DNA of 44,796 nt, from positions 1 through 44,796 of the forward strand of contig NZ_JAAIMY010000026.1 of the NCBI RefSeq assembly GCF_013300825.1, read 5' to 3'. The translations under genes were made by a program, and so were the position numbers. Numbering within the stretch: position 1 is the stretch's first letter; every line of letters begins with the position of its first letter. Below, piece by piece: positions 15,838-24,861 of the stretch. The stretch comes from Blautia wexlerae. Lineage in GTDB: Bacteria > Bacillota > Clostridia > Lachnospirales > Lachnospiraceae. A model generated the notes under the pieces. It did no database searches. It was not told the DNA's origin and was given only the letters and a program-made list of their open reading frames with translations.

Positions 15838-17181
15838 TTACTTAGTTTGAGCAAACAGGATTTCCATCTTCGTTCCCTTACCCGGCTCACTGTCCAGAAG
15901 AATCTTCGCATGATGCAAAACTGCGCCATGTTTTACAATAGAAAGCCCCAGGCCTGTACCTCCGGTTTCACGTGAATGGCTCTTGTCCACTCTGTAAAAA
16001 CGCTCGAAGATTCTCTGCTGTTCGCTCTCCGGAATTCCTATTCCGTTATCTTCCACACGAAAGTACGGTTTCCCATTGAGTTTTCCCACAAAAACCTTTA
16101 CATCTCCACCATCCGGGGTATAGCGGATAGCATTATCTGTAATATTGTAGAACATTTCATATAATACATGGCGTACTCCTTGCATCTGTGCAGGTCCGCC
16201 TGTATATTCCAGATTAATCTTTTTCTTTGCTGCCCTGTTCTGCAGATTGTTGATCACATCTTCCCCAAGCTCTCCGATATCAACCTGTTCAAACATAGTT
16301 TCTCCGTTCTTCTCATCCAGTCTGGAAAGCTGAATGATATCTGCAACCAGATTTGATAAACGCTCGGACTCATGAAAAATCCTGCCGGAAAAATCCTGCA
16401 TCTTGTCCGGCGGTACCATTCCATTCATCATAAGCTCCGCATATCCGGAGATTGACATAAGAGGAGTTTTCAATTCATGGGAAACATTTGCCGTAAACTC
16501 TTTTCTTGCACTCTCTGCATTCTTAAGATCTTCCAGCTGTTTCTGAATCTGTCTGTTCTGCTGATCCAGACGAAAAAGTAACGGCCTTAATTCTTCGTAG
16601 CATACATGCTCCAGAGGATGTTCCAGATCAATCCGGTTGATAGGCTCTATCAGCTTTCTGGTCTGTTTCTGCACAAGAAAAAGTTCAATTACAAGGATCA
16701 CGCATACCAGTCCGCCAAGCAGAAGAAAGCTGGTTAACATTGTTACCAGAAGACTGTCTGTAGTCCTGGCTACTCGCAGAACCTGATCATCCTTTAATTT
16801 TACAGCATAGTAAAACGTCTGTTTTGATAAAGTGTCTGAATAGCGGACCATCTCACCGGATCCCTGCTTCTCAGCTTCAATAAATTCCGGTCTGTTACTG
16901 TGATTTTCCATTTCTTTCGGATTCTCAATACTGTCAAACAACACCTGACCATCTTTTCCCAGAAGAGTGATCCTGCTGCTGGTGGCGTCTCCGACCCTGT
17001 CTGAGAGAAAAACGTCTCCGTCTTCTTCCAGACCTGTTTTAATATATGCGGCTTCATCTCTGACACCCTGTTTCATATAAATATCATATCTGTTATACAT
17101 GACAGTTCCTGCTGCCAGGAATGTAAGTATTACGGATAAGATAATAAGTAAACTGGTGTGACTGAATATTTTATGCTTCAT
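15838..17181 (-). CDS. phoR: Sensor histidine kinase, PhoR-like
   Basis: A 447-residue membrane kinase. Membrane segments lie at about 10-30 and 148-170, with an extracellular sensor of about 115 residues between them. The dimerisation helix has the phospho-accepting His235 in NVSHELKTPL. The ATP-binding domain shows the N box (MFYNITDNAIRYTP), the G1 box (VEDNGIGIP), the F box (RIFERFYRVD) and the G2 box (GGTGLGLSIVKH). It follows the response regulator by 33 bases on the same strand. Proximity to the Na/Pi transporter supports a role in phosphate sensing. Confidence 0.88.
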   Translation of the reverse strand: MKHKIFSHTSLLIILSVILTFLAAGTVMYNRYDIYMKQGVRDEAAYIKTGLEEDGDVFLSDRVGDATSSRITLLGKDGQVLFDSIENPKEMENHSNRPEFIEAEKQGSGEMVRYSDTLSKQTFYYAVKLKDDQVLRVARTTDSLLVTMLTSFLLLGGLVCVILVIELFLVQKQTRKLIEPINRIDLEHPLEHVCYEELRPLLFRLDQQNRQIQKQLEDLKNAESARKEFTANVSHELKTPLMSISGYAELMMNGMVPPDKMQDFSGRIFHESERLSNLVADIIQLSRLDEKNGETMFEQVDIGELGEDVINNLQNRAAKKKINLEYTGGPAQMQGVRHVLYEMFYNITDNAIRYTPDGGDVKVFVGKLNGKPYFRVEDNGIGIPESEQQRIFERFYRVDKSHSRETGGTGLGLSIVKHGAVLHHAKILLDSEPGKGTKMEILFAQTK

Positions 17182-17214
17182 TTTTCCACTCCTGTTTTTC
17201 GTCTGTTTTATCTG

Positions 17215-17883
17215 TTATGCGCCGATCCTGTATCCTACACCCCGGACCGTTTCGATCAGATTTCCTGCCTTGCCAAGTTTCTGACGCAGAGTTCTCACAT
17301 GGACATCCACAGTTCTGGTTTCACCGTCAAAGTCATATCCCCATACATGGCAGAGAATCTGATTTCTTGTCATAACAAGTCCTTTATTCTCCAGCAGATA
17401 CTGAAGAAGTTCAAATTCTTTTCGGGTAAGATCGACCTTCTCTTCCCGGTAATGCACCTCATGACGTCCTACATTCAGATAAAGCTCGTCGTAATGCAGT
17501 TCCTTATCTTCATTCTGACGGGCACTTCGTCTGAGAACTGCTTTTACTCTGGCAACAAATTCCATCATACCGAAAGGCTTGGTAATGTAATCATCCGCTC
17601 CGCCTTCCAGACCTTTTACTTTGTCAAATTCCGCTTCTTTTGCAGTAACCATAATTACCGGCACATCCTTTACAGATGGCATACTTTTCAGCTGTTCCAG
17701 AATGGTATAGCCATCATCCCCCGGAAGCATGATATCCAGCAGGATCAGCTCCGGTATCTCTTCCTTCAGCGCTTTCATCAGTTCATTGCCATTTCCAAAC
17801 CCCCTGGCTTTAAATCCTGTTGTTTCCAGTGTATAAATAAGAAGCTCCCTGATATTCCGCTCATCTTCTACACAATAGATCAT
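17215..17883 (-). CDS. phoP: Response regulator, OmpR/PhoB family
   Basis: A 222-residue regulator. The receiver domain has the phosphorylated Asp50 in LILLDIMLPGDDG and the conserved Lys in VTAKEAEFDK-type context. The C-terminal winged helix ends with NQILCHVWGYDFDGETRTVDVH and RQKLGKAGNLIETVRGVGYRI, typical of PhoB. It partners the kinase immediately downstream. PhoP-like direct repeats upstream of the Na/Pi transporter gene are a likely target. Confidence 0.9.
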   Translation of the reverse strand: MIYCVEDERNIRELLIYTLETTGFKARGFGNGNELMKALKEEIPELILLDIMLPGDDGYTILEQLKSMPSVKDVPVIMVTAKEAEFDKVKGLEGGADDYITKPFGMMEFVARVKAVLRRSARQNEDKELHYDELYLNVGRHEVHYREEKVDLTRKEFELLQYLLENKGLVMTRNQILCHVWGYDFDGETRTVDVHVRTLRQKLGKAGNLIETVRGVGYRIGA

Positions 17884-18008
17884 TCTGCTTTGCCTCCCCT
17901 TTATTTATCACCTGCTTTGTCGTCACAAGTGTATTTCTTTTTTCAGTATACTTATTTTTTTATCCCTGTACAAGTAGATATCCGGCATCTGCTTCATTTC
18001 TTTAAAGC

Positions 18009-18067
18009 AAAAATCCGGCCATTTTCTCTGAAATATCTCTCTCAGATACTTCAGAGTGCCCGGATTT
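18009..18067 (-). terminator. Terminator of the Na/Pi transporter gene
   Basis: AAATCCGG (18011-18018) pairs with CCGGATTT (18060-18067), with an inner TCTCTGAA/TTCAGAG stem. The minus-strand hairpin ends in TTTTTG. Confidence 0.75.
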
Positions 18068-18105
18068 CCTGATCATGCGGATAACCATCATCCACCTGTT
18101 TATTT

Positions 18106-19875
18106 TTATGAAAGCTGATATTTGATTCGTGCGTCTTCCAGTTCATGATAAAATGTTTCGTCCGGATGGCTCTTGACGATATTCAGATGACTGTGAGTAT
18201 CATACAAATCTTCATTCACCTGCGTCACACAGACTCCAATATTGGAACAATGGTCTGCCACACGTTCCAGACAGGTTGTAATGTCCGAAAGGATAAATCC
18301 CATCTCTATTGTACATTCACCGTTTCTCAGTCTCTGTACATGACGACGTTTTACTTCTTTGGAAAGTTCATCAATCACTTCTTCCAGTGGTTCAATTTTC
18401 TCCGCAAGCTTCATATCCTGTTTGTCAAAAACTTCATATGCCGTATTTACGATATCTTCTACTGCCTGTCCCAGCACTTCCAGATCTTTCTTTGCATTTT
18501 CGGAAAATTTCAGTCCTTTTTCATAAAGCTCCTGTGCTGATTCCATAATATTTACAGCATGGTCGGAAATACGTTCAAAATCCCCGATACAGTGAAGCAT
18601 AATGGAAAGGCTGTGACTGTCTGCTTCTGAGATATCTTTGTGGCTCAGCTTCACCAGATAAGTTCCCAGTTCATCTTCATAGCGGTCAACCTTGGATTCC
18701 ATGTTTTCCACACGTTCTACGCCTTCTTCACTGTATTTATCCACCAGACTCAGTGCTGTAAACAGTGCATTGTGGGATTCTTCTGCCATTTTTCTGGCAG
18801 CATTGCGGCTCTGCTCTACTGCAAATGCCGGTTTCTCCAGGAAACGAGGCTCCAGGATCATAAACTCTCTGTCCTCTGCTGAAACAACAACATCCTCTTT
18901 TTTGTCCCGGATTGTAAGACAGGCAAGTTTCTCCAGTCCCTTTGCAAAAGGAAGGAGAATGATCGTTGCAGTAACATTAAATACACTGTGGATAACAGCA
19001 ATTCCTGCCGGTGTTGCTGCCTGATGGAAGAAAGAAAATCCAACAACTGCATTTATAAGATAGAATACAGTCATAAAGATAACCGTACCGATCAGGTTGA
19101 AATACAGATGTACTGCTGCTGCACGTTTTGCATTCTTCTTGGCTCCGATTGCAGAAAGGATTGCAGTAATACAGGTTCCGATGTTCTGTCCCATAATGAT
19201 CGGGATTGCTGCACTGAACGGTACTGCACCTGTAAGACACAGGGCCTGCAGAATACCTACAGATGCAGAAGATGACTGGATCACTGCTGTAAGAAGGGCA
19301 CCTGCTATAACACCTAACAACGGATTTGAGAATTTAAGTAACAGGTTTGTAAATTCCGGCACTTCTGCAAGAGGTTTTACAGCAGAACTCATCATATCCA
19401 TACCGTACATCAGGATTGCAAAACCTATAAAAATTGTTCCGATATCTTTTTTCTTTGAATCATTGATAAACAGAATGAAGATCACACCAATGATCGCAAG
19501 CACAGGGGAAAATGATGTTGGTTTAAACATCTGAATAATAAAATTATCACTCTGTATTCCTGTCAGGCTTAAGATCCAGGAGGTGATCGTAGTACCGATA
19601 TTGGCACCCATGATCACTCCTACTGCCTGTGATAATTTCATGATCCCTGAATTTACAAAACCTACTACCATAACAGTCGTAGCTGAAGATGACTGGATCA
19701 CTGCTGTTACTCCTGCTCCCAAAAGCACTGCTTTTATCGGATTTGAAGTAAGATTTTCAAGAATCTTCTCCAGCTTTCCGCCGGAAACCTTCGCAAGGCC
19801 ATCTCCCATTGCATTCATACCATACAAAAATAATGCAAGGCCTCCGATCAATGTTAATATACTGAATAAATCCAT
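18106..19875 (-). CDS. Na+/phosphate cotransporter with PhoU-like domain (NptA type)
   Basis: A 589-residue NptA/PNaS-family protein. The membrane half (about 1-315) has two inverted repeats carrying the signature QSSSA motifs (VIQSSSATTVM and VIQSSSASVGI) together with GANIGTT and GQNIGTC. The cytoplasmic half (about 345-560) has two PhoU-like three-helix units, including LHCIGDFERISDHAVNI and CLERVADHCSNIG with their E/D-x-x-x-D metal motifs. It imports phosphate and may signal its level to the PhoPR-like pair encoded directly downstream. AAAAGGAG precedes the ATG. Confidence 0.92.
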   Translation of the reverse strand: MDLFSILTLIGGLALFLYGMNAMGDGLAKVSGGKLEKILENLTSNPIKAVLLGAGVTAVIQSSSATTVMVVGFVNSGIMKLSQAVGVIMGANIGTTITSWILSLTGIQSDNFIIQMFKPTSFSPVLAIIGVIFILFINDSKKKDIGTIFIGFAILMYGMDMMSSAVKPLAEVPEFTNLLLKFSNPLLGVIAGALLTAVIQSSSASVGILQALCLTGAVPFSAAIPIIMGQNIGTCITAILSAIGAKKNAKRAAAVHLYFNLIGTVIFMTVFYLINAVVGFSFFHQAATPAGIAVIHSVFNVTATIILLPFAKGLEKLACLTIRDKKEDVVVSAEDREFMILEPRFLEKPAFAVEQSRNAARKMAEESHNALFTALSLVDKYSEEGVERVENMESKVDRYEDELGTYLVKLSHKDISEADSHSLSIMLHCIGDFERISDHAVNIMESAQELYEKGLKFSENAKKDLEVLGQAVEDIVNTAYEVFDKQDMKLAEKIEPLEEVIDELSKEVKRRHVQRLRNGECTIEMGFILSDITTCLERVADHCSNIGVCVTQVNEDLYDTHSHLNIVKSHPDETFYHELEDARIKYQLS

Positions 19876-19943
19876 GATTATTCTCCTTTTCCCTTTTCAT
19901 AAGTATATGGTTATTTAACTTGTTTCCCATCATAACCATGCTT

Positions 19944-19982
19944 TGTAAAATCATCCCCATGAGAATGTTAAATCCATGTAAA
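19944..19982 (-). promoter_or_regulatory. PhoP-like box upstream of the Na/Pi transporter
   Basis: On the minus strand TTTACA (19977-19982), TTAACA (19966-19971) and TTTACA (19944-19949) stand in 11-base phase (11, then 22). TT[A/T]ACA repeats with 11-base period are the established Bacillus PhoP site. The group lies about 70-105 bases before the transporter start. Confidence 0.55.
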
Positions 19983-20050
19983 ATTTCCAGTCATCATATT
20001 CATTCTGTGTAAGGTTCCCATAAATCCATCCGTATTTTTGATATAAAAAT

Positions 20051-20113
20051 AAAAAGAACCATTGCAGGAGATATGACACTAACCGGTGTTCATCTCTTAC
20101 AATAGTTCTTTTA
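20051..20113. terminator. Long hairpin terminator after greA
   Basis: AAAAAGAAC (20051-20059) pairs with GTTCTTTTA (20105-20113). An imperfect inner stem GAGATATGACAC/GTGTTCATCTC caps it. A/T runs on both sides make it bidirectional, placed between greA and the Na/Pi gene. Confidence 0.65.
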
Positions 20114-20147
20114 TCAATCCGGATCCTGTATTTCGACAGTATTATTA

Positions 20148-20648
20148 TCAGAATCCGCGGATTTCTTCATCCTCGGAACCAGTCTTATCAATAGAACGGA
20201 TTTCCAGGAAATAACTGTAGTTATCATTTACCTTTACTTCCACTCTGTCTCCAACCTTGTGACCTTTCAGAGCCATACCAATGGGAGATTCAATGCTGAT
20301 GCGGTTTTCCATGGAGTTTCCTCTTATGGAAGTAACCAGTTTGTATTTCTCAATCTCATCGTCTTCCTCGAAATATACCTCTACAATATCATCCATTCCA
20401 ACTTCATCGTCTTTGGAATCATCAGAAACAATGGTTGCTGTTTTCAGCATATTCTCAAGGTAGCGGATGCGGCTTTCGTTCTGATTCTTATGTTTCTTGG
20501 CCGCATAATATTCAAAATTCTCACTCAGGTCTCCCTGAGCTCTGGCTTCCTTTACAGCTTCTATTGCTTCTTTTCGTACAACCAGCTTGCGGTGGTCGAT
20601 CTCCTGCTGAATTTTCTCAACATCTTTTTGTGTCAGCTTTTCTTTCAT
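20148..20648 (-). CDS. greA: Transcription elongation factor GreA/GreB family
   Basis: A 166-residue Gre factor. The N-terminal coiled coil (about 1-80) contains EARAQGDLSENFEYYAAKK, whose acidic tip DLSEN is the residue set that reaches into the RNA polymerase secondary channel and triggers transcript cleavage. The C-terminal FKBP-like domain ends with SIESPIGMALKGHKVGDRVEV. It starts 15 bases after the GTPase-NYN fusion gene and is probably cotranscribed with it. Slightly longer than standard GreA (about 158 residues). A second greA may exist elsewhere, so this could be a paralogue. Confidence 0.93.
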   Translation of the reverse strand: MKEKLTQKDVEKIQQEIDHRKLVVRKEAIEAVKEARAQGDLSENFEYYAAKKHKNQNESRIRYLENMLKTATIVSDDSKDDEVGMDDIVEVYFEEDDEIEKYKLVTSIRGNSMENRISIESPIGMALKGHKVGDRVEVKVNDNYSYFLEIRSIDKTGSEDEEIRGF

Positions 20649-20663
20649 GACTGCATCTCCCTT

Positions 20664-23489
20664 TTACTGTTTTCCAAGTCGTTTCTCTTTCATATATTGT
20701 GCCATTTCATCAGAAATATTGTCGATCAGATAATTCTTACTGCTCTGACGTTTCTCATGCCATTGCTGGCGGATCTGATTTTCTGTAGCTTTTATTTCAT
20801 CCCGAAGACCTCTGGCAGACATACGGTGGGCACCCTGTCCCATGATGATGATCTGCTCCAGTCCATCGGAGGTAGCTACCGTTACCTGGTTTTCACGGCC
20901 GATCTTATGGACCGTTTTCTCGATATACTGATCTGCTGTCTCAGCTTCTTTTGTGTAGACTACGTGGATGTTATGATAGGTGATCACTTCCTCTGCATGG
21001 CCCTCTATCTTGTAAGCGTCAAATACAAGAATTAACGTACATTTCTTAAAGCCCTGATAGTTGCTCAGAATATCCATCAGTTTTGTCTGGGCAGCATGGA
21101 GATTTGCATCTGCCAGTTCTTTTAAATCTTCCCAGGCATAGATGATATTGTAACCATCTACAAGGAGATATTCTTTTTCTTTCTTCTTAGCAGAAGAACT
21201 GTTGCGGTAATAGCTGCCGCTGTCAGATTTTGCAGAAAATGTTCTCTTAAACTGTGGTTCTTTGTAACGCTTGACCGGTCCGAATGTGCGCTCGAAAATG
21301 GCTTTCAGCTCTTCTTCATCCTCATAGCTTCCTACGCCGGCATTCCTGGGTGGACGATAACCTGAATCTGTCTGATTGTTACTGTTCCTGTTTTTCCCCT
21401 GTCCTGCACTCCCTGAAACATAAGAAAATCCACTATCAGCTCCTGTTTCTCCATTTCCCGATCCGTATTTTTCTCCATCGTATATACGGCTGCTCAGTTC
21501 AGAGTCGTCCACTCCCTCCAGGTGCATATAATCCTCTACTTCATACCATGGCACCACAAATCCTGCTCCATGAGCACAGAATACAGAACCTGTGGGATTG
21601 TCCAGGTCACGTTCAGAATCATATCCTATCTCCTCTACAATCTCATCCTGATTCTGACATGGGGCATAGCCTTTCAACGAACAGAATAATCTGCCACGTC
21701 CCTTTGTATAGGAAGTTATCTGGGTTTGATAATCTCGCATCATTGATACAGGCGCACTGCCTTTCAGAACCATCATATCATCCTCATCTGCTTCCGGCTG
21801 CTGGAAGGTTCCATTCATTTTCTGAATGTCAGTCATGGCACGCCCTATCATATCTCCCGGAATCTCAAGTCTGAACTCATAATATGGTTCAAGCAGGACA
21901 CTCTTTGCTTTCTTTAATCCCTGACGCACAGCCCTGTACGTCGCCTGCCGGAAATCGCCGCCCTCTGTGTGTTTCAGATGGGCGCGTCCTGTGATCAGTG
22001 TAATCTGCATATCCGTAATCGGAGAACCGGTCAGTACTCCCGGATGCTCCCGTTCTTCCAGATGAGTCAGGATCAGTCGCTGCCAGTTACGATCCAGCAC
22101 GTCCTCACTGCATGCAGTAAAAAACTGCAGACCGCTCCCCGGCTCTCCCGGTTCCAGAAGCAGATGTACTTCTGCATAATGACGCAGCGGTTCAAAATGG
22201 CCTACACCTTCTACTGGCTCTGCGATTGTTTCTTTATATACGATATTTCCTGTGCCAAACTCTACTGCTACATGGAAACGCTCCCAGATCAGATGCTTTA
22301 ATATCTCGATCTGAACCTCACCCATCAGCATGGCATGGATTTCCCCAAGCTGTTCGTTCCATACAATGTGAAGTTCCGGTTCCTCCTCTTCCAGCTCTTT
22401 GAGTTTCTTAAGCATCTGGTGAACATCACAGTCCTCAGGAAGCAGAATTCTGTAATTTAATACAGGTTCCAGAACCGGCATCTCAGATTCCCGTTCAATC
22501 CCAAATCCCTGTCCCGGATGTGTCTGGGAAAGGCCGGTCACTGCACAGATAGTTCCTGCAGGAGCTTCCTTTGCAAGCTCAAATTTCGCACCGGAATAAA
22601 TACGGATCTGATCCGCTTTCTCTGTATCTGTAAGAAGTTCCTTTACCTTCAATGTTCCTCCGGTGATTTTCATATAGCTTAAACGATTGCCCTGATCGTC
22701 TCTGGCAATCTTGAATACTTTTGCACCAAACTCTGAAGGATATTCTGGTGTCTCACAGTATTTTTCCAGCCCATGAAGGAATTCTTCTACCCCTGTCATT
22801 TTCAGAGCAGAACCGAAGAAACATGGGAAAAGTTTTCGCTCTTTGATTACTTTTCGGATATCCGATGTTGATATTTCCTCTGTTTCCAGGTATTTTTCAA
22901 GCAGTTCCTCATCGCAGACAGAAACATCTTCCAGAAACTGAGACTGCAGATCTGATATTTCATCTTCTGCTTTCTCCGCTGTTTCGTCAATACTATTTTC
23001 CATTCCACTTGTGTTTTCCCAGGTGAAATCAACGCAATTATCACTTAATCGCTTCTTTAATTCTGCCAGAAGTTTCTCTTTATCAGTTCCGTCCTGGTCC
23101 ATTTTATTGATAAACAGAAACGTCGGGATCTGGTATCTTGACAGAAGTCTCCATAAGGTCATAGTATGCCCCTGCACACCATCCGCTCCATTTATCACAA
23201 GAATGGCATAATCCAGAACCTGCAGTGTCCTCTCCATTTCCGCTGAGAAATCCACATGCCCCGGCGTATCCAGAAGAGTTATCCCCTTGTTTCCCAGTTC
23301 AAACTCCGCCTGCTTGGAAAAAATCGTGATTCCACGCTCCCTCTCCAGGTTATAGGTGTCCAGATACGCATCCTTATGATCCACACGCCCCAGCTTACGG
23401 ATTTTTCCCGTTAAATATAAAATCCCCTCCGACAACGTAGTCTTACCTGCATCTACGTGGGCAAGGATACCAATGACAAGTTTCTCCAT
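20664..23489 (-). CDS. TetM/EF-G-like ribosomal GTPase fused to a YacP/Rae1-type NYN nuclease domain
   Basis: A 941-residue fusion. Residues 1 to about 660 follow the ribosomal protection protein/EF-G plan: AHVDAGKTT (10-18), ERGITI switch I (51-56), DTPGH with the catalytic His78, NKMD (128-131), then domains II-V ending near TKGRGRLFCSLKGY (about 595-608). TetM itself is about 640 residues. A polar linker (about 660-770) contains a conserved-looking EDEEELKAIFERTFGPVKRYKEP. Residues 774-935 form a NYN_YacP domain with its acidic site: Asp778 and Asn781 (LLVDGYNII), Asp824 (LVFDAY), Asp853 (TADQYIEK) and Asp875 (TSDGLEQ). Bacillus Rae1 (YacP) cleaves mRNA in the ribosomal A site. The ribosome site AAGGAG is an unusually long 14 bases from the ATG. 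It is cotranscribed with greA. A tetracycline-resistance role is not indicated; ribosome rescue or mRNA cleavage is inferred. Confidence 0.9.
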   Translation of the reverse strand: MEKLVIGILAHVDAGKTTLSEGILYLTGKIRKLGRVDHKDAYLDTYNLERERGITIFSKQAEFELGNKGITLLDTPGHVDFSAEMERTLQVLDYAILVINGADGVQGHTMTLWRLLSRYQIPTFLFINKMDQDGTDKEKLLAELKKRLSDNCVDFTWENTSGMENSIDETAEKAEDEISDLQSQFLEDVSVCDEELLEKYLETEEISTSDIRKVIKERKLFPCFFGSALKMTGVEEFLHGLEKYCETPEYPSEFGAKVFKIARDDQGNRLSYMKITGGTLKVKELLTDTEKADQIRIYSGAKFELAKEAPAGTICAVTGLSQTHPGQGFGIERESEMPVLEPVLNYRILLPEDCDVHQMLKKLKELEEEEPELHIVWNEQLGEIHAMLMGEVQIEILKHLIWERFHVAVEFGTGNIVYKETIAEPVEGVGHFEPLRHYAEVHLLLEPGEPGSGLQFFTACSEDVLDRNWQRLILTHLEEREHPGVLTGSPITDMQITLITGRAHLKHTEGGDFRQATYRAVRQGLKKAKSVLLEPYYEFRLEIPGDMIGRAMTDIQKMNGTFQQPEADEDDMMVLKGSAPVSMMRDYQTQITSYTKGRGRLFCSLKGYAPCQNQDEIVEEIGYDSERDLDNPTGSVFCAHGAGFVVPWYEVEDYMHLEGVDDSELSSRIYDGEKYGSGNGETGADSGFSYVSGSAGQGKNRNSNNQTDSGYRPPRNAGVGSYEDEEELKAIFERTFGPVKRYKEPQFKRTFSAKSDSGSYYRNSSSAKKKEKEYLLVDGYNIIYAWEDLKELADANLHAAQTKLMDILSNYQGFKKCTLILVFDAYKIEGHAEEVITYHNIHVVYTKEAETADQYIEKTVHKIGRENQVTVATSDGLEQIIIMGQGAHRMSARGLRDEIKATENQIRQQWHEKRQSSKNYLIDNISDEMAQYMKEKRLGKQ

Positions 23490-23642
23490 AGTATATTTAA
23501 AAGCTCCTTTTTCTTTATAAAATCAGTAGTTATTCTTTTATCGCTTCATCTGTTAAAATCCTTTATCAATTAATTATTTTAACATACTGATATAGATAAA
23601 TCCAATAGGGTTGTGTTTTTATGTGTTCATTTAGTCCAAAAG

Positions 23643-23670
23643 AGCCCACATTTACAGTTAATGTGGACTC
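23643..23670 (-). terminator. Terminator of the Rpn-type nuclease gene
   Basis: CCACATT (23646-23652) pairs with AATGTGG (23660-23666). On the minus strand the hairpin is followed by GCTCTTTT. It lies just past the stop at 23685. Confidence 0.6.
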
Positions 23671-23684
23671 CACTTCCATTATTT

Positions 23685-24617
23685 TTAATATGTGGTTTTC
23701 ATATTCTTTTTTTCATTCAGCCACTTATGTACAGTCTTTTCTTCTACTTTTACTCCCTGAGCAATCTGCTGCACAGATAATCCCATTTCAGCCAATGAAA
23801 TTGCTGTTTCCTTTTTAGTTTTCATTACTCCTTCTGCCATACCAGCTTCATACTCAGCTTTCCTGAGTTTCCTTTTTTCCTCTTCCTCGTTATATTCAAA
23901 TATACTCATAGCGACTACCTCCGCTCGATTCTTTTGCAGAAATTCTTTGAGAATTCCCTCCTGAATGCTTTCGCTCACTGCACGTTCTACTGCCGTATTC
24001 AGTTCCATTTCATTAGAATATCTGCGTACTTTATCAACATACTGAGCATATTCTCTTAGCGTCCGGCATTCTTCCATTAGTTTTTTATTATGCCCTACAT
24101 TGATATTTAATGTGATGACCTTTAGTTCAAGATTTGGTTCTCCTGACATATTTTCATACGATTCTGACAGATAATCTACCCACCTATCTTCTTTTTTCTC
24201 TGTTCCATTATAAAATACGATAAAATTCGGTGTGGGTATTCTCAGTCTTGTTGAGGTATACAAGGACTTCCAATCCACCATTTTCTGATATTCGCTGGAA
24301 ATGTAGAATAAGTCTCTCAAAGGCATGTTCGGGTTATACGTAGACTGATGTTCATACAGAAACAGATTCGTATTTATAATAAACGCCAGATCATTCTTCA
24401 TTCCCATATAGATTGCGTTCTCAAGTGTCACAATCTCTAATTGAGCAGCATCTGTATAAGAAGTTTCATTGATTGCATTATACAGCGACAACAGATTCTT
24501 TCTGTCTGAAAACAGCATACGGAAGACTGTATCTTTGTACTTACGGTTTGCAGTTGCTGTGTTGCCTTTCAATCGGTTTCTTTTCACAATAATTTTTTTG
24601 TTCTTTCTTTTTGCCAT
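23685..24617 (-). CDS. Rpn-family PD-(D/E)XK nuclease / transposase-like protein
   Basis: A 310-residue protein starting at MAKRKNKK, where AGGAGGT precedes the ATG at 24617; the longer frame to 24656 lacks a site. An N-terminal basic tail leads into a PD-(D/E)XK nuclease core: YKDTVFRMLFSD, then Asp76 (KNDLAFI) and the E-x-Q motif Glu89/Gln91 (YEHQST). This is typical of the Rpn/YhgA recombination-promoting nucleases. The C-terminus carries a predicted helix-turn-helix (AEMGLSVQQIAQGVKVEEKTVHKWL). These genes are widespread, multicopy and often near mobile DNA. The surroundings here are repeat-rich. Role in recombination or phage defence is a family-level guess. Confidence 0.85.
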   Translation of the reverse strand: MAKRKNKKIIVKRNRLKGNTATANRKYKDTVFRMLFSDRKNLLSLYNAINETSYTDAAQLEIVTLENAIYMGMKNDLAFIINTNLFLYEHQSTYNPNMPLRDLFYISSEYQKMVDWKSLYTSTRLRIPTPNFIVFYNGTEKKEDRWVDYLSESYENMSGEPNLELKVITLNINVGHNKKLMEECRTLREYAQYVDKVRRYSNEMELNTAVERAVSESIQEGILKEFLQKNRAEVVAMSIFEYNEEEEKRKLRKAEYEAGMAEGVMKTKKETAISLAEMGLSVQQIAQGVKVEEKTVHKWLNEKKNMKTTY

Positions 24618-24754
24618 TGGCAATACCTCCTGTTTTCCGCAGGAGTCAAAGAACATTTTGTGCTATTCTTATCACTTCTCAGCTCCTGCTTTTCATAATT
24701 AACTGGAATTAAAAGCATGGATTTCTGAATTGAGATTAGAATAATCAGACGGCA

Positions 24755-24830
24755 AAAATGCCTTGAAATATAAGAGAAATATGCTTTATACTTATGTTAG
24801 CATTACTTACTCTTATTTTCAAGGCATTTT
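24755..24830. repeat. Long near-perfect inverted repeat
   Basis: AAAATGCCTTGAAATATAAG (24755-24774, continuing to 24776) is complementary to the arm at 24810-24830, with about one mismatch or bulge over 21 bases and a loop of about 33 bases. The plus-strand side is followed by T-rich sequence. It may be a terminator, a MITE-like element or a small RNA. It lies in a 401-base gap without genes. Confidence 0.65.
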
Positions 24831-24861
24831 ATATTCTTTTTATTTTATAAATTGTATGGAA

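Noticed and set aside
20664..23489. Tetracycline-resistance gene of the Tet(M) type
   Set aside because: The protein is 300 residues too long, carries a NYN domain, lies in a core-like operon with greA and shows no mobile context. The TetM resemblance is that of a distant family member.
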